Below are positions 58,401 to 64,000 of a stretch of DNA of 64,000 nucleotides, piece by piece (position 1 is the first letter of the stretch; every line of letters starts with the position of its first letter). The stretch covers positions 210,690 through 274,689 of the forward strand of contig NZ_JANFQF010000006.1 in the NCBI RefSeq assembly GCF_024438035.1, written 5' to 3'. A program made the translations under genes and the position numbers. The notes beneath the pieces were generated by a model. The model saw only the letters and a program-made list of their open reading frames with translations. It was not told the origin of the DNA and searched no databases. Source of the stretch: Rhodococcus tibetensis. Lineage in GTDB: Bacteria > Actinomycetota > Actinomycetes > Mycobacteriales > Mycobacteriaceae.

Positions 58401-59367
58401 CATACAGGGGAACGATCTCGGTACCGCGCAGTCGACGGTCCCGAAGGGCGTCTGCGGTGTCGCGGATCTCCCGTTCGCCGGACAGGAAGACGAGGATGTC
58501 CCCATCGCCCTCGGCGGACAGTTCCTCGACTGCTTCACATACCGCGTCGACGGGATCGCGATCGAAAGTCTGATCGCCCACTTCGACTGTGAGCGGGCGG
58601 TAGCGCATCTCGACGGGGAAGGTCCGTCCCGATACCTCCACGATGGGTGCGGGCACGCCGTCGACAGCGAAGTGCTCGGCGAATCGTTGAGGATCGATGG
58701 TGGCTGAGGTGATGACGACCTTCAGGTCGGGTCGCCGGGGGAGTAGCTGGCGCAGGTATCCGAGGATGAAGTCGATGTTCAGGCTGCGCTCGTGAGCCTC
58801 GTCGATGATGAGGGTGTCGTACCGGCGGAGCATCTTGTCACGCTGAATCTCGGCGAGCAGAATGCCGTCGGTCATCAGCTTGACGAGTGTGCTGTCCGAC
58901 ACCTGGTCGGTGAACCGCACCGTGTACCCGACGGTTTCCCCGAGTTCGCTGTGCACCTCTTCGGCGATTCGTTCGGCGACGGTGCGTGCTGCGAGCCGAC
59001 GGGGCTGCGTATGCCCGATGAGCCCGCGGACACCGCGGCCGAGTTCGAGGCAGATCTTCGGGATCTGCGTGGTCTTACCGGAGCCGGTCTCACCCGCGAC
59101 GATCACCACCTGGTGCTCCGAGATGGCTCGTGCGATGTCGTCGCGACGCTGGCTGACGGGGAGGGCGTCGGGGAACTCGATGCGAGGAACACTCGCTCGC
59201 CGCCGATCGAGGCGATCTCGCGCGGCGGCGATTTCGTCCGAGACGCCGGCGAGCGCCTGCGGCGTGCGCGCTCGGTCCAGTCTTCTGCGGAGCCGGTGCT
59301 CGTCGCGCAAAGTGAGTTCGCCGAGGGAGTTCTTCAGATCTCGCCGGCTCGGTGCTGTGATGGACAT
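55480..59367 (-). CDS. hrpA: ATP-dependent RNA helicase HrpA
   Basis: A large DEAH-box helicase of 1295 residues. The motor has motif I GETGSGKTTQIP, motif II DEAH, motif III SAT, and motif VI with RQRSGRCGR. Helicase-associated (HA2) and OB-fold regions follow, and the long C-terminal DUF3418 domain typical of HrpA runs to the end. It unwinds RNA and helps resolve collided or stalled ribosomes in enterobacteria. The ATG at 59367 starts MSITAPSRRDL. It is transcribed alone and divergent from the hydrolase gene. Confidence 0.95.
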   Translation of the reverse strand: MSITAPSRRDLKNSLGELTLRDEHRLRRRLDRARTPQALAGVSDEIAAARDRLDRRRASVPRIEFPDALPVSQRRDDIARAISEHQVVIVAGETGSGKTTQIPKICLELGRGVRGLIGHTQPRRLAARTVAERIAEEVHSELGETVGYTVRFTDQVSDSTLVKLMTDGILLAEIQRDKMLRRYDTLIIDEAHERSLNIDFILGYLRQLLPRRPDLKVVITSATIDPQRFAEHFAVDGVPAPIVEVSGRTFPVEMRYRPLTVEVGDQTFDRDPVDAVCEAVEELSAEGDGDILVFLSGEREIRDTADALRDRRLRGTEIVPLYARLSAAEQHKVFTPHTGRRVVLSTNVAETSLTVPGIRYVVDPGTARISRYSVRTKVQRLPIEPISQASARQRSGRCGRVADGICIRLYSEEDFESRPPFTEPEILRTNLASVILQMTALGLGDIAAFPFVQPPDPRAIRDGIGLLEELGAIEQSAQKEQPVLTSVGRELAQIPVDPRMARMLVEAHRNGCLAEVLVIVSALSIQDVRERPAEFQQAADEKHARFAVENSDFLAFLELWKYLAEQRNELSSNQFRKMCRNEFLHWLRIREWQDLHGQLRQITRGLGWEVSSTTAGEAAIHQSLLAGLLSHIGLREGDKRDFLGARGSRFAIFPGSGLFKKPPRWVMAAELVETSRLWARMSAKIEPEWAEKLAPHLVKRTYSEPHWSSKRGSAMAYERVTLYGIPLVAGRAVNYAAIDPETSRELFIRHALVQGEWQTQHKFFHANRALLEDVEELEHRARRRDILVDDDALFDFYDQRVGTEAVSARHFDSWWKVARRTTPDLLTFTQSTVVNADSATVLGGDYPDAWRQGDMQFPLTYQFEPGNEDDGVTARIPIALLAGLRPVGFDWLVPGMRVELVTALIKTLPKGLRRQVVPAPDFAAAALAAVKPRSEPLVTAMARELSRLGACRIDPKDFDVAALPDHLRMTFAAVDEKGTVLGRNKDLVALRTFLAPRVQKEVAKAASTSERPPALTWTPDTLGALEPTVTRELGGQKVTGYPALVPEGDGVAVRVLSTPSAQRAAMRAGTRTLLLAAVPTQAKTVISGLSNTQRLALGQNPDGSLDALIDDCRNAAADQLIAAHGAPIRTPEEFDTLVTRARAAMARDVAVLLRLVLPTLEADHRLAVVLERATGESADDVREQRASLLVPGFVADIGTARLRELPRYLTAATARLESLPASAPRDRKGMDVLDRVYSGYERMLATLPKERHHSPEVDAIHWMIEELRVSLFAQTIGTPIPVSEKRVFSAMQKVR

Positions 59368-59507
59368 GCTGAGCTACAGCCTAGCCAACCCGGTGAATGA
59401 CCCGGTGGTGCGCCCGTTCGCTGTACGAATCCGGCCGTGAACTCCGCTATCCTCCGAGGCGACCAACGTCAGACGCGTACCCCGACATCGGCAACGGCTG
59501 GGAGACT

Positions 59508-60575
59508 ATGTTCGACGAGTTCGCAGGTGAGGACTTCGACCTGCTCAGCCTCGACCGCGGCAGCGTCGTCGCGGCCGACGACGGCGTTCCGCTCGCCGTC
59601 CGTGAGGTAGGCCCCGAGTATGCCCCGCTGACCGTGGTCTTCGTGCACGGGTTCTGCAACCGGATGACCGGGTGGCATTTTCAGCGTGTTCACCTCGAAG
59701 AGGTGTGGGGACCGACGATCCGCATGGTGTTCTTCGATCTGCGTGGGCACGGCAATTCAGGCGTGCCACGCCGTGACACGTGCACGATCCCACATCTCGC
59801 CCGGGATCTCGATGCCGTGATCCGGGCACTCGTTCCCGAGGGGCCGATCGTGCTGGTCGGGCATTCCATGGGCGGCATGGCGGTGCTCTCGTATGTCGGC
59901 CTGCATCCCGACCTGATCGGTTCCCGTGTGGTGGGGGTCGGACTGATTGCCACCGCGGCGGGCGCACTGGGGGATGTCGGCCTCGCGCGGACCCTCAACA
60001 CGCCGGTGGTGGCCGGGTTCAGCACCGCGGCGCGTGCCCTGCCGCGCGTCGTACAGGGTGGCCGTGGAGCGAGCAAGCGCGTCCTCGCTCCGATCCTGCG
60101 GTCGGCGTCATTCGGTGATCGCCGTATCAGCCCGGCAATCGTGTGGCATTCCGAAAAGATGATCAACGACACACCGCTGAAGACCCTCGTCGATTTCCTG
60201 CCCTCGTTCAAGAACCATGACGAGACTGCCGTGCTACCGCTGCTCGAACCGGTTCAGTCCCTGGTGCTGTGCGGTGACAGAGACCTTCTGACACCGTTCC
60301 GGTATTCGAAAGCGATCGCCGTGGAACTGCCGGAGGCGGAACTCGTGAGGGTGCCCGGCGCGGGTCATATGGTGCATCTGGAACGGGCACCACTCGTCTC
60401 GGAGGCGCTCGACCGCCTCATCACCAGGTCGGTGGAATCGCTACCGTCGCCGAGTGCCTGGCAGGACGCCCTCCAGCTGGTCACCGAGCATCCGTGGGTC
60501 GAGATCGCCCGTCGCCGAGTCGAGGCGTGGCAGCGGGCGTTCCGGCAGAAGGTGTCGAGGTCGGCGCGGCGCTGA
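59508..60575 (+). CDS. alpha/beta-fold hydrolase (Rv2715-like)
   Basis: A hydrolase of 355 residues. The nucleophile Ser120 lies in VGHSMGGMA. The oxyanion HG is in VFVHGFCNRMTGWHFQ, the acid is probably in LCGDRDLLTP, and the His in GAGHMVHLERAP. The ATG at 59508 has GGGAGA before it; an upstream in-frame start would lengthen it by a non-homologous leader. A similar gene stands near nrdR in M. tuberculosis (Rv2715). The substrate, an ester or lipid, is unknown. Confidence 0.88.
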   Translation: MFDEFAGEDFDLLSLDRGSVVAADDGVPLAVREVGPEYAPLTVVFVHGFCNRMTGWHFQRVHLEEVWGPTIRMVFFDLRGHGNSGVPRRDTCTIPHLARDLDAVIRALVPEGPIVLVGHSMGGMAVLSYVGLHPDLIGSRVVGVGLIATAAGALGDVGLARTLNTPVVAGFSTAARALPRVVQGGRGASKRVLAPILRSASFGDRRISPAIVWHSEKMINDTPLKTLVDFLPSFKNHDETAVLPLLEPVQSLVLCGDRDLLTPFRYSKAIAVELPEAELVRVPGAGHMVHLERAPLVSEALDRLITRSVESLPSPSAWQDALQLVTEHPWVEIARRRVEAWQRAFRQKVSRSARR

Positions 60576-60589
60576 CCGAACGGGCCTGC

Positions 60590-60919
60590 CTATCCGCCCG
60601 CGTCGGCAACCTCCGGCCGCGGGGGAAGAACACAGAATTCGTTGCCCTCCGGATCGGTGAGCACCACCCACGGCACCCTGGGGTCGTCGCTTCGCAGCCG
60701 GGCTCCGAGCGCGAGAAGTCGCTGTACCTCGCCGTCCTGTGTGCGCGAGGACGGGGCGATGTCGAGGTGCAGGCGATTCTTGACCGCTTTCTCGTCCGCG
60801 ACCGGCTGGAAGAGCAACGATGGGAATCCTGGCCGATTCGCCTCGCCATTCGGCGTCAGGGATTCGATGGCGATCGGCAAAGCGGCGACAACATCTGCCA
60901 CTCGGGCCACAATGGACAC
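60590..60919 (-). CDS. VOC (glyoxalase-like) family protein
   Basis: The single-domain protein of 109 residues has the vicinal-oxygen-chelate half-fold. The KNRLHLDIAPS segment in the middle and VLTDPEGNEFCVLPPRP at the end are typical of the Glyoxalase_6 group. The His in RLHLDI and Glu in GNEFCV are the expected metal ligands after dimerisation. The function is not known. It lies between the convergent hydrolase gene and the divergent MFS gene. Confidence 0.85.
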   Translation of the reverse strand: MSIVARVADVVAALPIAIESLTPNGEANRPGFPSLLFQPVADEKAVKNRLHLDIAPSSRTQDGEVQRLLALGARLRSDDPRVPWVVLTDPEGNEFCVLPPRPEVADAGG

Positions 60920-60946
60920 CTCACAGCAGCCCCGAGGAGGCGGAAC

Positions 60947-62311
60947 ATGGCATACGAGAATTCACCAGCAGATCAGGATGCCCTGCCCCCAGGAGTTCTT
61001 CGCCGCGCGATCGCGGCTTCGGCGATGGGCAACGCCACCGAGTGGTTCGACTACGGCGTGTACGCGTTCACCGTGTCGTATATTTCGGCGACGTTCTTTC
61101 CCGGCGACACCGGCTCTGCCACGCTGTATGCCTTGCTGGTGTTCGCTGTCTCCTTCGTGGTGCGACCTCTCGGCGGACTGGTGTGGGGCCCGCTCGGTGA
61201 CCGTCTCGGTCGCCGCCAGGTACTTGCGCTCACCATCCTGCTGATGGCGAGCGCGACGTTCTGCGTCGGACTCGTGCCCGGATACGACGTCATCGGTTTC
61301 TGGGCGCCACTGTTGCTGGTGCTCCTGCGCATGGTTCAGGGCTTTTCCACCGGAGGTGAATACGGTGGCGCAGCAACTTTCATGGCCGAATACTCGCCGG
61401 ACCGCAAGCGAGGTTTCTGCGGGAGCTTCCTCGAATTCGGCACACTCGGCGGATACGCACTGGGCGCCATTGTGGTTCTGACGGTGGAGGTGGCGTCCAC
61501 CGAACCGTTCATGGAGACCTGGGGATGGCGTATTCCATTCCTGATCGCGGGCCCGATGGGTCTGATCGGCTTGTACCTACGCACAAAACTCGAGGAAACT
61601 CCTGTCTTCCGGGAACTCGACGAGGAAGGGGCGGTCGAGGCGGGCGCCGCGACGGAGTTCAAAGACCTGGTGACGGAGTACTGGCGGCCGATGTTGCTGC
61701 TCGCCGGTCTCGTCGTCGCGCTGAACGTCACCAACTACACCTTGCTCAGCTACATGCCGACATATTTGGAAACACAGATCGGTCTGTCGTCTACCGCCTC
61801 GTTGACCCTGTTCATTGTCGGGCAGCTCGTGATGATGGCGGTGATCCCGTTTGCCGGTGGGTTGTCGGACAGATTCGGGCGAAAACCGTTGTGGTACGTC
61901 TCTCTCGTCGGCCTCATCGTGCTGGCGATTCCGATGTATCTGCTCATGCGTCAGGGATTTGCCTGGGCAATCATCGCTTTCGCCGTCCTGGGACTGCTGT
62001 ACGTGCTGCAGCTGTCGACGATCTCCGCCACGTTCCCGGCGATGTTTCCCACGCACGTCCGCTTCGCGGGATTCGCCATCGCCTACAACGTGTCCACTTC
62101 GTTGTTCGGGGGAACGGCGCCTGCCGTCAACGAACTACTGATCGAGTGGACGGACAACACGCTCATGCCCGCGTTCTACATGATGATCGCGTGTGGAATC
62201 GGTCTCGTCGCGCTGTACTTCGTGGCCGAGACGGCAGGAGCCTCCATTCGAGGCCGAGGCATGCCCGGAATCGACACGGAACCGCATCCCACCACATACG
62301 CCGAGAAGTAG
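60947..62311 (+). CDS. MFS transporter of the metabolite:H+ symporter family (ProP-like)
   Basis: A 454-residue transporter with 12 predicted spans. The MHS family features are visible: GNATEWFDYGVYAF in the first span, GPLGDRLGRRQVL in the 2-3 loop and RMVQGFSTGGEYGGAATFMAEY. It carries an osmolyte or organic acid with protons; ProP-type betaine/proline uptake is the nearest well-known case. The ATG at 60947 follows GAGGAGG. The gene precedes an aminotransferase after 68 bases, so they may share a substrate. Confidence 0.9.
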   Translation: MAYENSPADQDALPPGVLRRAIAASAMGNATEWFDYGVYAFTVSYISATFFPGDTGSATLYALLVFAVSFVVRPLGGLVWGPLGDRLGRRQVLALTILLMASATFCVGLVPGYDVIGFWAPLLLVLLRMVQGFSTGGEYGGAATFMAEYSPDRKRGFCGSFLEFGTLGGYALGAIVVLTVEVASTEPFMETWGWRIPFLIAGPMGLIGLYLRTKLEETPVFRELDEEGAVEAGAATEFKDLVTEYWRPMLLLAGLVVALNVTNYTLLSYMPTYLETQIGLSSTASLTLFIVGQLVMMAVIPFAGGLSDRFGRKPLWYVSLVGLIVLAIPMYLLMRQGFAWAIIAFAVLGLLYVLQLSTISATFPAMFPTHVRFAGFAIAYNVSTSLFGGTAPAVNELLIEWTDNTLMPAFYMMIACGIGLVALYFVAETAGASIRGRGMPGIDTEPHPTTYAEK

Positions 62312-62379
62312 GCGGGCGAAATCCCGACCCGAGTGACATGGCATAGTCGCCTCGGAGTGGGATTCACGAAGGGATGATC

Positions 62380-63606
62380 ATGGCGTCGGCACTGTGGCAC
62401 GGCTTCTCGGATATGGGCGCGGTGGAGAAGAGCGGCGCATTCGTCGTCTCCCGCGGCGACGGCGCGTACATCTGGGACGATCAGGGTAACCGCTACCTCG
62501 ATGCGACCGCGGGTTTGTGGTTCACCAACGTCGGCCACGGACGCTCGGAGATAGCGGACGCTGTGGCGGACCAACTTCGGACCGTCGCGCACTTCTCCAA
62601 CTTCGGCGATTTCGTGCCCGCAACCACTGCGGCACTCGCCGACCGGCTGGCGGCGCTGGCCCCTGTACCCGACAGCAAGATCTTCTTCACGTCCGGTGGA
62701 TCCGACTCCGTGGACACGGCAGCCAAACTGGCGCGTCGCTACTGGCACGAAATGGGCAAGCCCGACAAGACGATCGTGGTCGGCCGGCAGAAGGCGTACC
62801 ACGGAATGCATGTCGCGGGCACCGCGCTGGCAGGCATCCCCGTCAACCGGGAAGGTTACGGCGAGTTGATGGCCGACGCCGCGACCGTCGCATGGAACGA
62901 CGCCAAGAGTCTCCTCGAGCTCGTCGAGAAGCTCGGCGCCGACCGGATTGCGGCGTTCTTCTGCGAGCCGATCATCGGCGCGGGCGGCGTGTACCTGCCG
63001 CCGGACGGTTACCTCACCGAGGTTCGGGACATCTGCCGTGAGCACGACATCCTGTTCGTCGTCGACGAAGTGGTCACGGGCTTCGGGCGGATCGGCGGCG
63101 ACTGGTTCGCGTCGACGCGGTTCGGTCTCGAACCCGACATGATGACCACCGCGAAGGGCTTGACCTCCGGCTACGTTCCGATGGGAGCGGTCTTCGTCGC
63201 GCCGCGGGTGGCTGAACCCTTCTTCACCGGCGGCGTCTGGTGGCGTCACGGCTACACCTATGGTGGGCACGCCGGCGCGGCGGCCGCTGCACTTGCCAAC
63301 CTCGACATCATCGAGCGGGAGAACCTTCTCGCGGAGTCGAAACGCCTCGAAGCGTCGTTGCACCGGCACCTCGCACCGCTCGCCGAGCACCCCCGGGTCG
63401 AGGAGATTCGTAGCGGTCTCGGTGCCGTGGCGGCCGTGCAGCTCGCCGATCCGGCGGAAGCATTGCCCTTCGTGAAAACACTTCGCGAATACGGTATTTC
63501 GAGTCGTGCCGCTGGACAAGGTGCGATGCAGATCTCGCCGTCGTTCGTCATGACGGATGAGCAGGTCGGCGCGCTCGCCGACGGGATCGGCCGCGCACTC
63601 GGCTAA
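62380..63606 (+). CDS. class III aminotransferase (omega-transaminase/beta-alanine type)
   Basis: A PLP enzyme of 408 residues. The cofactor lysine is K259 in TTAKGLTSGYVPMGAV. The carboxylate/phosphate site is FVVDEVVTGFGRIG, and the N-terminal block DGAYIWDDQGNRYLDATAGLWFTNVGHG is class III. Relatives use beta-alanine, putrescine, or other omega-amines with pyruvate. The ATG at 62380 has GAAGGG at the right distance; an ATG at 62374 is too close. It may use an amine brought in by the upstream MFS protein (inference). Confidence 0.9.
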   Translation: MASALWHGFSDMGAVEKSGAFVVSRGDGAYIWDDQGNRYLDATAGLWFTNVGHGRSEIADAVADQLRTVAHFSNFGDFVPATTAALADRLAALAPVPDSKIFFTSGGSDSVDTAAKLARRYWHEMGKPDKTIVVGRQKAYHGMHVAGTALAGIPVNREGYGELMADAATVAWNDAKSLLELVEKLGADRIAAFFCEPIIGAGGVYLPPDGYLTEVRDICREHDILFVVDEVVTGFGRIGGDWFASTRFGLEPDMMTTAKGLTSGYVPMGAVFVAPRVAEPFFTGGVWWRHGYTYGGHAGAAAAALANLDIIERENLLAESKRLEASLHRHLAPLAEHPRVEEIRSGLGAVAAVQLADPAEALPFVKTLREYGISSRAAGQGAMQISPSFVMTDEQVGALADGIGRALG

Positions 63607-63872
63607 CTGGATCCCGGTAGCCGGCTGCGGACCCCGTGCAGGGCGGCAGTCGCCCGAGTCCGCCAGGTCCGCGCGGTCACAGCCATCTCCTGCTGTCCGT
63701 CGCGCGCTGCGTACGCACGGGTGTAGCGCTCGTGGAGTCGGGCGCGAACCTCGTCCGGGGTGTATGCCTTGCGTTGCCGCTCCGCGCGGACGGCCACGAC
63801 GCCGGTTGCTGCCACGCCCACCACACCGGCGAGCCCGACGAGTTTCCACCACTGCCTGCCTCGGGGTCTCAT
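63603..63872 (-). CDS. small single-span membrane protein
   Basis: A protein of 89 residues: a basic start (MRPRGRQWWK), one span (LVGLAGVVGVAATGVVAV), then a highly charged Arg-rich cytoplasmic helix (RAERQRKAYTPDEVRARLHERYTRAYAAR). I do not recognise the family, but similar short proteins are frequent in Rhodococcus. It overlaps the aminotransferase stop by four bases on the other strand. The end of an insertion sequence lies about 10 bases before its start, so its native promoter may be lost. Confidence 0.65.
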   Translation of the reverse strand: MRPRGRQWWKLVGLAGVVGVAATGVVAVRAERQRKAYTPDEVRARLHERYTRAYAARDGQQEMAVTARTWRTRATAALHGVRSRLPGSS

Positions 63873-63881
63873 CGTCCTAGG

Positions 63882-64000
63882 CTAGTGTCCCGCGTCAGAA
63901 ATTCGTGCGATATATTTGGCCAGGGAATCGAGGATCTCCTCGGCGGTCTTGTGCCAGACGAACGGCTTCGGGTCGTCGTTCCAGGTCTTGATCCAGTTGC
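63882..64000 (-). mobile_element. IS630-family transposase, C-terminal end (cut by window edge)
   Basis: The last 39 codons on the minus strand read NWIKTWNDDPKPFVWHKTAE followed by EILDSLAKYIARISDAGH and TAG at 63882-63884. This is the conserved end of IS630-type DDE transposases (WNxDPKPFxWxKTAEEIL). The rest lies outside the window. The element end overlaps the stop codon near 63876-63890, and a CTAG at 63877-63880 could reflect the TA target of the family. Confidence 0.85.

Noticed and set aside
57118..58707. A 529-codon open frame opposite hrpA
   Set aside because: It lies entirely within a well-supported helicase gene and has no recognisable domain or ribosome site.

Overview
The window is a contiguous stretch of chromosome from a high-GC actinobacterium of the order Mycobacteriales, most likely Rhodococcus (R. 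jostii/R. opacus-like). The inference rests on gene content and order. Reading left to right, dapB, thyX, dapA, rnj, ftsK, argA, pgsA, clgR, pspA, pspM, a DUF3046 gene, recA, recX, miaB, a DUF349 gene, miaA, dapF, hflX, fadE20-like, lexA, chiZ/divS-like and nrdR follow the order I know from Mycobacterium tuberculosis (about Rv2782c down to Rv2715). Between them lie genes that the tubercle bacillus lacks at these places. GTG starts, ATGA/GTGA overlaps, leaderless starts and long GC-rich antisense frames fit this group.

Layout. 1-7.8 kb: the end of an M16 peptidase, a zinc alcohol dehydrogenase, dapB with two companions, a divergent TetR/quinone-oxidoreductase pair with twin operators, a YcaQ-like glycosylase, an SRPBCC protein, and an orphan ribbon-helix-helix protein behind three TGACGTCA boxes. 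8-15 kb: thyX, dapA, rnj, a small enzyme and ftsK. 15-20.7 kb: a Mn2+ (yybP-ykoY) riboswitch in front of terC, argA, then pgsA-cinA and the envelope-stress operon clgR-pspA-pspM behind a SigE-type promoter. 20.7-22.6 kb: the biotin ECF transporter bioYMN. 23-27.5 kb: a PIG-L deacetylase, a TetR-glpD pair, a glycosyltransferase and a DUF3046 gene. 27.6-29.3 kb: recA-recX with both an SOS box and a PafBC/RecA-NDp-type promoter. 29.3-32.7 kb: the glutamate ABC transporter gluABCD.

32.8-42.7 kb: a tRNA/rRNA modification and lysine/peptidoglycan block (miaB, miaA, a SpoU methylase, dapF, hflX). 42.7-44.4 kb: an ECF42 module (DGPF/YCII protein plus sigma factor) in which the sigma gene carries a one-base frameshift. 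44.5-50.5 kb: a complete fructose phosphotransferase locus (ptsH, fruA, fruK, fruR and divergent ptsI). 50.5-53.2 kb: a uracil/xanthine permease and an acyl-CoA dehydrogenase. 53.2-55.5 kb: lexA, the divergent cell-division inhibitor and nrdR, with several LexA boxes. 55.5-63.9 kb: an HrpA helicase, an alpha/beta hydrolase, a VOC protein, an MFS symporter, a class III aminotransferase and a small membrane protein. The right edge cuts an IS630-family transposase.

Most of the window is core, well-known biology. I did not find a convincing new multigene defence or biosynthetic system. The parts worth a second look are regulatory: the twin CTTACnnnGTAAG operators, the triple TGACGTCA array of the orphan RHH protein, the base-pairing logic of the Mn2+ riboswitch, the dual DNA-damage promoters with a repeat in the lexA leader, and the frameshifted ECF42 sigma factor with its promoter intact. 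No tRNA, rRNA or CRISPR array is visible, and no stretch of more than 300 bases lacks a gene.
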